NCBI RefSeq assembly: GCF_020510705.1
Contig: NZ_CP075184.1
Location: 1,426,001 to 1,490,000, forward strand
DNA length: 64,000 nucleotides
DNA from: Acidovorax radicis
GTDB lineage: Bacteria > Pseudomonadota > Gammaproteobacteria > Burkholderiales > Burkholderiaceae_C
Direction: 5' to 3'
The translations under genes were made by a program, and so were the position numbers. Position 1 is the stretch's first letter; the number at the start of each line of letters is the position of its first letter. Below, piece after piece: positions 18,170-26,999 of this stretch. The notes under the pieces were generated by a model. That model was given only the letters and a program-made list of their open reading frames with translations, ran no database searches and was not told the DNA's origin.

Positions 18170-18440
18170 GGGAAGCTCTTCACGAATCGGTTCTGGCTAT
18201 GTCACAGCGATGCCTGAACTAAAACAGCACTCGCTTTGAGTAATGAGGCGTGCGCAGCGCACCCAGCAGGCGTTTGGCGAGGGCCATTGCCCCTATATCG
18301 GAGGCTTTACGCCCCCTGCACGCGCACCTGCCCCATGCAGGCCAGCAACTTGTGCCTTGCCATCCACAGATTGCCCAGCGCAAACAGCGTGACGATCTGC
18401 GCCGTGTTCTTCATGAGCCCCCGGTAGCGCACCTTCACGT
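18170..18440 (-). mobile_element. Truncated IS5-family element (3' end only)
   Basis: GGGAAGCTCTTCACG at 18170, preceded by CTA, resembles the left terminal repeat of the intact element at 31203 (GGGATGTTCTGAACA), and both continue into TCGGTT. It is followed after 137 bp by a minus-strand transposase C-terminus. The remaining four fifths of the element, including the other end, is missing; unrelated sequence starts before 18476. Confidence 0.65.
18307..18438 (-). pseudogene. IS5-family transposase, C-terminal fragment
   Basis: The last 43 codons read VKVRYRGLMKNTAQIVTLFA then LGNLWMARHKLLA, clearly homologous to VKARYRGLKKNTLQLKTLFA and LSNLWMVRHQLLG of the complete transposase in this window but differing at many positions, so it derives from a different element. 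The frame continues upstream only into unrelated residues. No DDE residues remain, so it is inactive. Confidence 0.8.
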
Positions 18441-18475
18441 GGCCAATCGTTGGGACAGGCGGTGAAGCGGTTTGA

Positions 18476-18823
18476 TCATTCAAGATCCGCATCAACTTGG
18501 GCAATGAGGCCTTTCGCGTTGACGGTGATCTCGAGTTTCCCGATCTCATGACCGAAGTCACCAGTGAAATCGACCCTCACGCAGGCCCGGTTGTAGCCAA
18601 GACGCTTCATCGACAAGAACCTGGTCACCGTGTGATAACCGATGAAATACTGTTCGATGTAGTTGCGTATTCCGTCATGGCCGTCAAAACGGTGGCCTGT
18701 TGATGGGTCGTCGATCACCGCGTCGTGCGCGAACAGGCTCAGCGCGTGCTTGACATCAAAGGCATTGGTTGCGGCTATCAAGGCGTTGGCCACCTGGCGA
18801 AGGTGTGCATTTGTTTGACTCAT
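18476..18823 (-). CDS. NTF2-like / SnoaL-type small protein
   Basis: A 115-residue protein starting MSQTNAHLRQVANALIAATN. The pattern FAHDAVIDDPSTGHRFDGHDGIRNYIEQYF is the typical N-terminal cone of SnoaL-like NTF2 folds, in which an Asp and a His often line the pocket. Members are isomerases, hydrolases or simple binding proteins; the substrate is unknown. It follows the MDR oxidoreductase gene on the same strand with a 61-bp gap, so probably shares its promoter and LysR control. An IS remnant lies directly downstream. Confidence 0.75.
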   Translation of the reverse strand: MSQTNAHLRQVANALIAATNAFDVKHALSLFAHDAVIDDPSTGHRFDGHDGIRNYIEQYFIGYHTVTRFLSMKRLGYNRACVRVDFTGDFGHEIGKLEITVNAKGLIAQVDADLE

Positions 18824-18884
18824 CGCACCGCTTTTCATGCATTCAATACTGGCTGGCAAATTGGAACGTTGAGCAAAGGTTCGC

Positions 18885-19895
18885 TCATGCCGACACGCTC
18901 ACCACTACCTTGCCACGGGCGCGACCTTCAGCTACCAGGGCGTGTGCCTCGGCAGCCGTGTCGAGGGTGAACGTCCCCGGGTCGAGCAACGGCTTTAGCT
19001 GCCCGGATTCCGCTAGCATGGTCGCTTGCTCCATGATCTCCCCGTGATGCTCTCGAAATTGCCCTGTGAGGATGGGGAGTAGCGTGAAGACACCCGAGAA
19101 GGTGGCGCCCCGAAACGAGAGTGGGGCCAGCTTGTGAGTTCCCCAACCAAGAGAGGTCACCACGTGACCCGAGTAGCGACGGGTGGCCAGAAAGGATGCG
19201 TCCAGAACGGGGCCCCCCACGGTGTCGTACACGATATCAAAGCCTTTGCCTTCCGTGAACTGGTTGACATAGGACTCTACGGAGGTCTTTTCATAGTCAA
19301 TCGGAGTGGCGCCGATGGACCGTATATAGCCAGCCTGCGCTGCAGTTCCAGTGGCAAACACCTCGGCGCCCCGTGCGCGGGCGAGCTGCACAGCAACGTG
19401 GCCGACGCACCCGGCGCCGCCATGCACCAGAACCTTGTGTCCACTGCGGACGTTCGCGCGATCGACAAGTCCCTCCCAGGCTGTGATGAAGACAAGGGGC
19501 AAGGCTGAAGCCTCGCGCATCGTCAAGTTGGCTGGCTTGCGTGCAATCAGCCTTTCATCGACGGCGGCATACTGTGCCAAGCTGCCTTGCAAACCGCCAA
19601 TTCCCCCCGTGAAGCCGTAAACCTCGTCACCCGCCTTGAAGCGGGAAACGCCGGGCCCAACATCTTCAACGATGCCAGCGAGGTCCATGCCCAAAATGGC
19701 AGGGAGAGGTTGTTGAGCGTGCTCGGCGGCTCCCGCACGAATCTTCGTGTCCAGTGGGTTGACGCCGCTTGCTTGAATGCGCACCAGAACCTGACCCGCT
19801 TCGGGCTGCGGCCGGGGTAGCAATTGGGGAGTCAGGGCGCCATGGGCTGATTCCAGTACCAGTGCCTGCATGGTGTTAACGGGCGAGGTTGTCAT
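18885..19895 (-). CDS. Zinc-independent MDR oxidoreductase (quinone-reductase-like)
   Basis: A 336-residue medium-chain dehydrogenase. GMDLAGIVEDVGPGVSRFKAGDEVYG is the GroES-like core and VLVHGGAGCVGHVAVQLA is the NADPH-binding loop (GxxGxVG). Zinc-ligand cysteines are absent, as in quinone oxidoreductases, so it probably reduces quinones or enals with NADPH. The start at 19895 (MTTSPVNTMQ) fits the family; 19937 is an alternative. It is divergent from a LysR-family gene 108 bp away, the usual arrangement for a regulator and its target. Confidence 0.87.
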   Translation of the reverse strand: MTTSPVNTMQALVLESAHGALTPQLLPRPQPEAGQVLVRIQASGVNPLDTKIRAGAAEHAQQPLPAILGMDLAGIVEDVGPGVSRFKAGDEVYGFTGGIGGLQGSLAQYAAVDERLIARKPANLTMREASALPLVFITAWEGLVDRANVRSGHKVLVHGGAGCVGHVAVQLARARGAEVFATGTAAQAGYIRSIGATPIDYEKTSVESYVNQFTEGKGFDIVYDTVGGPVLDASFLATRRYSGHVVTSLGWGTHKLAPLSFRGATFSGVFTLLPILTGQFREHHGEIMEQATMLAESGQLKPLLDPGTFTLDTAAEAHALVAEGRARGKVVVSVSA

Positions 19896-19913
19896 GGTGT
19901 GTGCTTTCTTGAA

Positions 19914-19937
19914 ATGAACAGTGTTGGTAGTGTTCAT
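19914..19937. promoter_or_regulatory. Candidate LysR operator
   Basis: ATGAACA at 19914-19920 and TGTTCAT at 19931-19937 form a perfect 7-bp inverted repeat with a 10-bp spacer, in the divergent spacer between the MDR gene and its LysR neighbour. The dyad fits the T-N11-A style of LysR sites. It overlaps the alternative start codon of the MDR gene. Confidence 0.5.
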
Positions 19938-20003
19938 CGTTCGGTTTTGTATGGAAAGCCTCATGATTGAAATCCGTTCATTCATTTTTGTATGATCCAC
20001 CCG

Positions 20004-20870
20004 ATGAACTGGGATGATGTGCAGGTGTTCTTGGCCATAGCCCGGCACGGTACGCAGGGAGCCGCGGGCCGCGCGCTCAGGCAAAGCCAGCCAACCATGG
20101 GGCGCAGGCTGAGGGCTTTGGAGCATTCTCTGGGTCACACCCTTTTTCAGCGAACATCGGAAGGTTTCGTGTTGACCGACGAGGGGGCCGCAGTTTTGAA
20201 CCATGCCGAAGGTATGGAGGCGCAAGCGCTGTCACTCTCTAGGCAACTTGACGCCGCTGACCAACAGTTGGAAGGCGGCCTTCGTGTATCCACCTCGGAC
20301 TGGTTTGGGCTTCACGTGATGGCGCCCATCTGCGCATCGTTTACCAACGAACACCCGAAGGTCACGATCGAACTCCTGACGGATGCACGTCTGTTCAGCC
20401 TGGCGCGCCGCGAAGCAGACTTGGTGGCTCGCATTGTTCCTTTTGATGAACCCGATGTCATACAGCGACGGCTGACGCATGTGCCTTATGCGCTGTATAT
20501 CCAGCGCGACGCGCAGTTGCCCACGCAAAGCGCTGACGTTCGTCTCATCACGATGGACCTGGGCTTCAGCGACATGCCAGATGCCGTGTGGTTGCGCGAA
20601 GTCTTTCCGATGGGGCGTATCGCGTTTCGCAGCAATAGCCGGCATGTGCAGGCAGTGGCATGTGCTTCGGGTGTAGGCTTGGCTGTATTGCCTTGCCCTT
20701 TGGGTGACTCACATCCCGGCCTGCAAAGGCTGGAATGCATCAAGACGCCACCGGGGCGCGATGTTTGGCTGGGCTATCACCGCGATTTGCGCAGGTTGCC
20801 CAGGCTGCGCGCGCTGGTGGATCTGCTTATGCAACGACTTGCCAATGAATATCAACACGGTCATCTTTAA
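20004..20870 (+). CDS. LysR-family transcriptional regulator
   Basis: A 288-residue regulator. The N-terminal winged helix-turn-helix is visible (FLAIARHGTQGAAGRALRQS then QPTMGRRLRALE), followed by a substrate-binding domain. The ATG at 20004 gives MNWDDVQVF, the usual beginning for the LysR branch that controls oxidoreductases; an ATG at 19992 adds four residues. It is divergently transcribed from the MDR and NTF2-like genes, which it probably regulates. Confidence 0.9.
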   Translation: MNWDDVQVFLAIARHGTQGAAGRALRQSQPTMGRRLRALEHSLGHTLFQRTSEGFVLTDEGAAVLNHAEGMEAQALSLSRQLDAADQQLEGGLRVSTSDWFGLHVMAPICASFTNEHPKVTIELLTDARLFSLARREADLVARIVPFDEPDVIQRRLTHVPYALYIQRDAQLPTQSADVRLITMDLGFSDMPDAVWLREVFPMGRIAFRSNSRHVQAVACASGVGLAVLPCPLGDSHPGLQRLECIKTPPGRDVWLGYHRDLRRLPRLRALVDLLMQRLANEYQHGHL

Positions 20871-21281
20871 CAGCCTGATCAAAGTCTTTTTGGCGTCGCA
20901 CAAGTACCTTGCCGGGAGGGGATGCAAGGCGAGGTACGCGGCCAATAGCCCGATTGCACTTCAATGCGATCTCCGAAAAGACGTGTGAACACGTTCTAAG
21001 GCTAGGGCACTATTGAGAGGAGAGCGCGGCGTTCAATTGCGCAATAGGCTCGGTGAATTTGTCAGACCGATAGCAAAGGCCAAAGGCAGCGAAGTCGATT
21101 TCAGGCTGATTGCTGCGGGTTAGCTTTCCATGGCGTGATCGGTCTCGGCAATCTCGTTGTTGGTAAAGCCCCATTGCCGGGCATTTGTCGCTGTCCAGCA
21201 GACAACAAACCGCATCGCTAAACTCATTCGAAACTTGGCTACACAGCCGCCTTCAACGCCTCACTTGCCCTGGAGCCCCGC
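20871..21281. other. Intergenic region without convincing genes
   Basis: This 411-bp stretch holds no supported gene. A palindrome ACGTGTGAACACGT lies at 20981-20994. A 31-codon minus-strand frame at 21120-21215 is open but has no recognisable product. The base composition is lower in G+C than in neighbours, which suggests remnants of transferred DNA. Confidence 0.5.
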
Positions 21282-22178
21282 ATGCCCGATCCCACTCCCT
21301 ACACCCCACCCGCCATCTGGCAATGGAACAAGGAAAACGGCGGTCAGTTCGCCAGCATCAACCGGCCCATTGCCGGGGCCACGCACGACAAGGAATTGCC
21401 CGTGGGGCGGCATCCGTTGCAGTTGTATTCGCTGGGTACGCCCAATGGCGTGAAGGTGACGGTGATGCTGGAAGAGCTGCTGGCGCTGGGCCACAGCGGG
21501 GCGGAGTACGACGCGTGGCTCATCCGCATCAACGAGGGCGAGCAGTTTGGCAGCGGGTTTGTTTCCGTGAATCCCAATTCCAAAATCCCCGCGCTGCTGG
21601 ACCGCAGCGATGCCGCGAACCCGGTGCGGGTGTTCGAGTCGGGCGCCATCTTGATGTATCTGGCCGAGAAGTTCGGGGCCTTATTGCCCGCCAGTGGCGC
21701 GGCACGGGCCGAGTGCCTGTCTTGGTTGTTCTGGCAGATGGGCAGTGCGCCGTTCTTGGGCGGCGGGTTTGGGCACTTTTATGCCTACGCGCCCGAGAAG
21801 TTCGAATACCCGATCAACCGGTATGCGATGGAGGTCAAACGCCAGCTCGATGTGCTCAACCAGCGCCTGGCCGTCAACGAGTATGTGATCGGCAGCGAGT
21901 ACACGGTGGCCGACATCGCCATCTGGCCCTGGTATGGCTTGCTGGTCAAGGGCCAGGCCTATGACGCCGGCGAGTTTTTGCAGGTGCACGAGTACACGCA
22001 TGTGGTGCGCTGGGCCGACCAGGTTGCCAAGCGCCCGGCGGTGCAGCATGGGCGCAAGGTGAATCGTGTCACTGGCGACCCCGCCAACCAGCTGCGCGAA
22101 CGGCATGAGGCCAGCGACTTTGATACCAAAACCCAGGACAAGCTGGACGCTGCGTCGGCTGCGTCACCCGCCCCGTGA
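21282..22178 (+). CDS. yghU: YghU-like glutathione S-transferase
   Basis: A 298-residue protein with the long N-terminal extension (YTPPAIWQWNKENGGQFASI) and core HPLQLYSLGTPNGVKVTVMLEE-type block of YghU/Ure2p-like transferases. The thioredoxin-like half has NSKIPALLDR and FESGAILMYLAEKFG; the helical half has YTVADIAIWPWYG. E. coli YghU is a disulfide-bond reductase that binds two glutathiones. Length matches the family. A second GST gene follows at once and a flavodoxin-like gene after that, suggesting a thiol/detoxification group. Confidence 0.92.
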   Translation: MPDPTPYTPPAIWQWNKENGGQFASINRPIAGATHDKELPVGRHPLQLYSLGTPNGVKVTVMLEELLALGHSGAEYDAWLIRINEGEQFGSGFVSVNPNSKIPALLDRSDAANPVRVFESGAILMYLAEKFGALLPASGAARAECLSWLFWQMGSAPFLGGGFGHFYAYAPEKFEYPINRYAMEVKRQLDVLNQRLAVNEYVIGSEYTVADIAIWPWYGLLVKGQAYDAGEFLQVHEYTHVVRWADQVAKRPAVQHGRKVNRVTGDPANQLRERHEASDFDTKTQDKLDAASAASPAP

Positions 22179-22198
22179 GCGCTCTGCAGGACTCAGCC

Positions 22199-22831
22199 AT
22201 GCTCACCTTGTATGACTGCGCCACCGCGCCCAGCCCCCGCCGTGCCCGCATCCTGCTGGCCGAAAAGGGCATTGCCCATGACACGGTGCCGGTGGACCTG
22301 CGCAGTGGCGAGCAACTGGGCGAGGCCTATCGGCGCATCAACCCGCAATGCACGGTGCCCGCCTTGCGCACCGACGAGGGCTTGCTGCTGACCGACAACG
22401 CGGCCATTGCTGCGTATGTGGAGGCGCGCTACCCACACCCGCCGCTGTGGGGCGAGACGCCTGCAGAAAAGGCCGAAATCGCCAGCTGGAACTGGCGCAT
22501 GGAGTTCGAAGGCCTGCTGGCCATTGCCGAGGCACTGCGCAACAGCGCGCCGGCCATGGCCAACCGGGCGCTGCCTGGGGCGGTGAACTACCCGCAGATT
22601 CCCGCCTTGGTCGAGCGTGGGCTGGCGCGGGTCGACCAGTTTTTTGATGTGCTCAACGGGCGCCTCGTGGGGCGCGATTTTGTCGCGGGTGATCGGTTTT
22701 CGGTGGCCGACATCACCGCCGTGGTGGCGGTGGATTTTGCCCGCATCGTCAAGCGCAAGCCCGGCGAGCAGCACCCCGAGCTGCTGCGCTGGCGCGCCGC
22801 CATGGCGCTGCGGCCGTCGATGGCGCTGTAG
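22199..22831 (+). CDS. Glutathione S-transferase family protein
   Basis: A 210-residue GST. MLTLYDCATAPSPRRARILLAEKG is the thioredoxin-like N-terminus with the catalytic-loop region, NPQCTVPALRTDEGLLLTDN contains the cis-proline glutathione site, and FSVADITAVVAVDFA is the conserved C-terminal N-capping helix. A GTG at 22175 overlaps the previous stop and would add eight residues, but the ATG at 22199 follows AGGA at proper spacing and fits the family start. It is probably cotranscribed with the upstream YghU-like gene. Confidence 0.88.
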   Translation: MLTLYDCATAPSPRRARILLAEKGIAHDTVPVDLRSGEQLGEAYRRINPQCTVPALRTDEGLLLTDNAAIAAYVEARYPHPPLWGETPAEKAEIASWNWRMEFEGLLAIAEALRNSAPAMANRALPGAVNYPQIPALVERGLARVDQFFDVLNGRLVGRDFVAGDRFSVADITAVVAVDFARIVKRKPGEQHPELLRWRAAMALRPSMAL

Positions 22832-22846
22832 TTTGGTTTGCTGGCT

Positions 22847-23341
22847 GTGGCCAAAACACTACTCATCGTTTACCACTCGAACACCGGCGGCACGCGGCAA
22901 ATGGCCGAGGCCGCGCGCGATGGCGCCGCCGCCGAGCACAGCGGGGTGGTGCGCCTGTTGCACGCCACCGACGCCGGGCCTGCCGACGTGCTGGCGGCAG
23001 ATGGGTACGTGTTTGCCACCCCTGAAAACCTGGCGGCCATCAGCGGGCTGATGAAGGACTTTTTCGACCGCTGCTACTACCCGGTGCTGGACCGGGTCAA
23101 CGGCCGCCCCTATGCCAGCCTGGTGTGTGCGGGCAGCGATGGCAGCAACGCGGCGCGGCAGATGGCACGTATCGCCACGGGCTGGAGGCTCAAGGCGGTG
23201 GCCGAGCCACTCATCATTTGCACCCACGCGCAAACGCCCGAGGCGATCCTGGCACCCAAGCAGATCGGTGGTGGCGATCTCGCGAACTGCCGCGTGTTGG
23301 GCGAGTCGCTGGCCACAGGGTTGGCGCTGGGTGTGTTTTGA
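22847..23341 (+). CDS. Flavodoxin-like protein
   Basis: A 164-residue protein with the FMN phosphate-binding loop at its N-terminus (LLIVYHSNTGGTRQMAE). TPENLAAISGLMKDFFDRCYYP matches the flavin-contact loop of NAD(P)H-dependent FMN reductase and WrbA-like flavodoxins. The GTG at 22847 gives MAKTLLIVYHSNTGG and is preferred over the TTG at 22838. It lies 15 bp after the second GST and probably shares its transcript. The specific electron acceptor is unknown. Confidence 0.82.
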   Translation: MAKTLLIVYHSNTGGTRQMAEAARDGAAAEHSGVVRLLHATDAGPADVLAADGYVFATPENLAAISGLMKDFFDRCYYPVLDRVNGRPYASLVCAGSDGSNAARQMARIATGWRLKAVAEPLIICTHAQTPEAILAPKQIGGGDLANCRVLGESLATGLALGVF

Positions 23342-23410
23342 ATTGCTATTGCTATTGCTATTGATTAGATAGCTGCTTGCGCTTTATGAATAAGCGCTAC
23401 AGGCCCATTT
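23342..23410. repeat. GCTATT hexamer run plus palindromic repeat copy
   Basis: Three GCTATT units directly follow the flavodoxin stop codon. They are followed by GATAGCTGCTTGCGCTT and GAATAAGCGCTACAGGCC (23368-23410), a copy of the genomic palindrome placed between two convergent genes. Confidence 0.75.
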
Positions 23411-23437
23411 AATTCATATTCTGGCGGTGTGCCCGGA

Positions 23438-24373
23438 TCAGCGCCACGCCGTGGCTACCAACTGGCTGTAGTGCACGCCTGGCCGCCCCAGCAACTGCTC
23501 AAACATCGCTGAGTTGCCCACGTTGTCGCTGCCCAGCATGGCCAGGGTTTCGCTGCACCAGGGCGAGGCGGGCACGGCGTCGCCCAGGCGGGCGCTGAGG
23601 CTGGTCAGCCACTGCGGCATGCGCAGCACCCGGGCAGGGCGGTGGCCCAGCTGCTGGCGCAGGCTGGCAATGAAGTCGCCCATGGTGAGTGCTGCGGGGC
23701 CGGTGCACTCGATCACGCCGGTGCGCGCCATGGCCGGGCCGAGCAGGGCGACCACCGCAGTGGCCAGGTCGTGGACGGAAACGGGCTGCACCCGTGCATC
23801 GAGCACCGGGCCGGGGAACAGCGCCACAGGCAGGCGCGCCAGGTTCATGAACAGCGCGCTGCTGTCGCCACCTTGGCCATAGACCGCGCTGGGGCGCAGG
23901 ATGGCGGGGCTCAACCTGCCCTCGCCCTGGGGGCCATGGCCACTGTCTGCGCCACCTTGCGCTCCTTGTGCCGCCAGTGCCTGCAAATGGCTCTCGGCCG
24001 CCAGTTTGGTCCGGGCGTAGCGGGTGGTGCTGCCCTCTATCCCAAGTGCCGATATCTGCACCACGCGCCGTACCCCGGCCTGTGCGCAGGCGTCGAACAG
24101 GGCCACGGGCGTATCGCGGTGCACGGCGTCCATAGGGCGTGTGCGGGTGTCGCGCAGCACGCCCACGGTGTTGACGACTGCGTCGATGCCCTGCAGTCGG
24201 GGCAGCCAGGTGGCCGCGTGGGTGTCGTGCGCAAAATCCATGGGCACTTGCAAGGCGCTTGTACCCCGGTGCGCAGGGGACACGCCCCCGTGTACGGTGT
24301 GCCCCGAACGGGTGAGTGCGGCCGCCACGGTGTGGCCGATGAAGCCGGTGGAGCCCGTCAGCAAAATATGCAT
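23438..24373 (-). CDS. NAD(P)-binding SDR-type epimerase/oxidoreductase
   Basis: A 311-residue extended short-chain dehydrogenase-like protein. The nucleotide loop TGSTGFIG is at residues 6-13. VVNTVGVLRD, followed by RYARTKLAAESHL, gives a YxxxK-like motif (YARTK), and LRPSAVYGQGGDS is the conserved substrate-side loop. It resembles the NDUFA9/YbjT-like branch of atypical SDRs that use NAD(P) or quinone-linked substrates. It is convergent with the flavodoxin gene. The substrate is unknown. Confidence 0.85.
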   Translation of the reverse strand: MHILLTGSTGFIGHTVAAALTRSGHTVHGGVSPAHRGTSALQVPMDFAHDTHAATWLPRLQGIDAVVNTVGVLRDTRTRPMDAVHRDTPVALFDACAQAGVRRVVQISALGIEGSTTRYARTKLAAESHLQALAAQGAQGGADSGHGPQGEGRLSPAILRPSAVYGQGGDSSALFMNLARLPVALFPGPVLDARVQPVSVHDLATAVVALLGPAMARTGVIECTGPAALTMGDFIASLRQQLGHRPARVLRMPQWLTSLSARLGDAVPASPWCSETLAMLGSDNVGNSAMFEQLLGRPGVHYSQLVATAWR

Positions 24374-24420
24374 CTGCGTAGCCTGGTGAAGAAGTGGGGC
24401 ATCCTCGGCAGGCGCAGGGT

Positions 24421-26817
24421 TCAGGGGGGCGTGTCGAACACCTCAAAACGATTGCGGCCACCGTGTTTGGCGCGGTACAGGGCTGCATCGGCAGCCTGCA
24501 CCAGTGTGTCAGAGCCCGTGTCGTGGTGAGGCACCGCACTCGCAATGCCCATGCTGAGCGTCAGGATGGGAGCGGTGGGCGAGCGCGGGTGGGCCAGGGC
24601 GGCAGTGCGCAGGCTGTCCATGCAGCGCTGGGCCACCGTAACGGCGTCGGCCAGCGGCGTGTCGGGCAGCAGCAAGACAAACTCTTCGCCGCCATACCGC
24701 GCGGCCACTTCGTCGGCACGGCGAATGGTTGCTTGCAGCGATTGGGCCACGCGGCGCAGGCATTCGTCGCCCGCCAGGTGGCCGAAGTGATCGTTGTAGA
24801 GCTTGAAGTGGTCAATGTCGATCAGCACCACGGTCAGGGGCATTTTTTGCCGGCCGCAGCGCAACCACTCTACCGCCAGACGGTCATCAAAACGGCGCCG
24901 GTTGCCGATGCCGGTGACACCGTCGGTGGCCGATAGCAGGGCCAGTTGGGCGTTGGCCGCCGCCAGCTCTTGTTCCTTGCGCACCAACAGGGTCACATCG
25001 GTGCGCACCCCGGCGATGCCGCCTTGGGGCGTGCGCCGCTCATCGGCCTGCAGCCAGCGGCCTTCGGGCAGGCGTTGCAGCACGGCATGGTGGGCGCTGC
25101 GATGGTCTTGCAGGCGCTGAGCCAGCCACGCCTCTTCGTTGCCCTGGGCGTCGAGGTATTGGCCCCGCTCGACCCCATAGCGTGCGATCTCTTCAAACGT
25201 GGCGCCCGGCACGATCATGGGCGCCGAGATCGGGTACAGGCGCCGGTACTGGGTGTTGCACACCACGAGCTTGTCGTCTGCGTCAAACAGGGCGAAGCCC
25301 TCGGGCAGGGATTCAACGGCGTCTTGCAGCAGCTGGCGCGCTTGCTGGGCCGTGGCCTGGGCGCTTTCCAGCGCATGGCGCTGTTCGATCAGATCGGTGA
25401 TGTCCAGGCGCACCGCCATCACGTAGTTTTCGGGGGTGCGGGTCTCATAGATGTTGATCCAGCGGCCATCCGCCAGACGTTGCACCCGGTTCAGCGTGGC
25501 GCTGCCGTGCTCTGACAGGCGCTCGGCAATCCAGGCCTCTTCGCGGCCCAGCGCCGAAGGGATCAGCTGCTGCGCCACAGACGACCGCAGGATGTCGACA
25601 AAACGCTGGCCGCGCAGCTCCGCGTAGTTCATGGCCGGGTACATGCGCGACAGTTGCTGGTTGTAGAGCACCAGCCGGTCCTGCTCGTCAAAGATCTCGA
25701 TGCCCACGGGCAGGGCGTCCATGGCCCGTTCCAGCAATTGCCGGATGTGCTGGCTTTCTTGCCGCGCATCTTCTGCTTTGTGGCGTTCTTCGATAAGGTC
25801 GCTGATGTCCAGGCGCACACACACCGTCATGCCCGACGGGGTGCGGCTTTCGTGCATGTGCATCCAGGTGCCGCCTGGGTAATAGCGCACTTCGGGCCCT
25901 GGCCGGTGGCCACGCAGCGCCATTTCATGGGCAAACCACAGGTCCTCCTGGCCCTGTGCTTCGACGGGAATGCCGTGGCGCAGCCCCTCGCGCAGCAGCT
26001 CTTCGTAGGTTTTGCCCAGCGACTCCGGCATGGGCAGGTGCGGCCGCAGGCGCGCCATCAGGTCATTGCACAACACCAGGCGGTCGTTTTCGTCATAGAT
26101 GTCGAGCCCCGCCGGCATGGCGTTGACGGCTTCGCGCAGGCTGCGCTCCGCGCGTTCCGCGTCGCGCAGCGCCTGATGGAGCGCGCGCTCCTTGTGTACG
26201 GTGTCGGTGACGTCGGTGCGCAATACCACCACGCCCCCGCCCTCCTGCAACCGCTCGGTGATCTGCATCCAGCGGTCGCCCGTAAGCTCCTGCAGCTCAG
26301 GCTGCCCCGGCGCGCGGTGGCGTGCCATGCGGTCAGCCACCCATTTTGGGGTGTCGGCCAGGGCGTCGATGATCAGGCCGGAGTGCGCCGCGTTGCGCAA
26401 AACGTCTTCAAACAAAGCGCCGGGCTCTGGCTGCATCGCTGCGCCTGGTGCTACTTCCTTGTAGCGTGTATTGCACAACACGAGCCGGTCCTCGGCATCA
26501 AAAATGGCGAGCCCGTCGGGCAGGATGTCCAGGGTGGCGCGTAGTTGTGCATGGGCATTGCGCCCCGCCTCGTTGGCTTGTGTCACGGCGGCGCGCATTT
26601 GCCGTGCCGTGTTGAGCAGGCGCCAGACCAGCACCGCGCAGCCCATCAGGGCCAAGCCCGCAGCACCCAAAGCCCCGCGCACGGAAGACCCCAGGCCCGG
26701 GTTTGCCAACGCCCATGCCAGCAGCGCCAGGCCGCCTGCGCCGCAAGACCCCGCCCATAGCAGCGCCAGCGGGTGCAGGCCGGAGGAGGGGGGAAGGGCG
26801 GTCAGGGGGCGATCCAT
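24421..26817 (-). CDS. Membrane diguanylate cyclase with four tandem PAS domains
   Basis: A 798-residue protein. Two hydrophobic segments at residues 15-65 are followed by four PAS_7-type modules of about 130 residues each, starting near LDILPDGLAIFDAEDRLVLC, VNAMPAGLDIYDENDRLVLC, MDALPVGIEIFDEQDRLVLY and VESLPEGFALFDADDKLVVC. A C-terminal GGDEF domain has an intact active site YGGEEF, so it should make cyclic-di-GMP. The inhibitory I-site is RADE rather than RxxD, so product inhibition may be weak. No EAL domain is present. It is divergent from the dienelactone hydrolase gene. Confidence 0.93.
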   Translation of the reverse strand: MDRPLTALPPSSGLHPLALLWAGSCGAGGLALLAWALANPGLGSSVRGALGAAGLALMGCAVLVWRLLNTARQMRAAVTQANEAGRNAHAQLRATLDILPDGLAIFDAEDRLVLCNTRYKEVAPGAAMQPEPGALFEDVLRNAAHSGLIIDALADTPKWVADRMARHRAPGQPELQELTGDRWMQITERLQEGGGVVVLRTDVTDTVHKERALHQALRDAERAERSLREAVNAMPAGLDIYDENDRLVLCNDLMARLRPHLPMPESLGKTYEELLREGLRHGIPVEAQGQEDLWFAHEMALRGHRPGPEVRYYPGGTWMHMHESRTPSGMTVCVRLDISDLIEERHKAEDARQESQHIRQLLERAMDALPVGIEIFDEQDRLVLYNQQLSRMYPAMNYAELRGQRFVDILRSSVAQQLIPSALGREEAWIAERLSEHGSATLNRVQRLADGRWINIYETRTPENYVMAVRLDITDLIEQRHALESAQATAQQARQLLQDAVESLPEGFALFDADDKLVVCNTQYRRLYPISAPMIVPGATFEEIARYGVERGQYLDAQGNEEAWLAQRLQDHRSAHHAVLQRLPEGRWLQADERRTPQGGIAGVRTDVTLLVRKEQELAAANAQLALLSATDGVTGIGNRRRFDDRLAVEWLRCGRQKMPLTVVLIDIDHFKLYNDHFGHLAGDECLRRVAQSLQATIRRADEVAARYGGEEFVLLLPDTPLADAVTVAQRCMDSLRTAALAHPRSPTAPILTLSMGIASAVPHHDTGSDTLVQAADAALYRAKHGGRNRFEVFDTPP

Positions 26818-26999
26818 TGGCTGGGCAAGGGACGGACGTTTGCTCCGAAGCGGTGGTATGGCCGGCAGGTGTGTTTTGAAAGTCTAGCAGCGCAGCCTGT
26901 TTTTCGATACCCGAATAAACGCAATCCGGGCAAACGGCCTAGACTGCGACGGCGGCAGATTTCGCCCCGTCCATCCGCTCTTTTTTTGGGAGACAACCG

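Noticed and set aside
21120..21215. 31-codon minus-strand frame in the 20871-21281 spacer
   Set aside because: Too short and without recognised homology; could be a gene remnant but cannot be supported.
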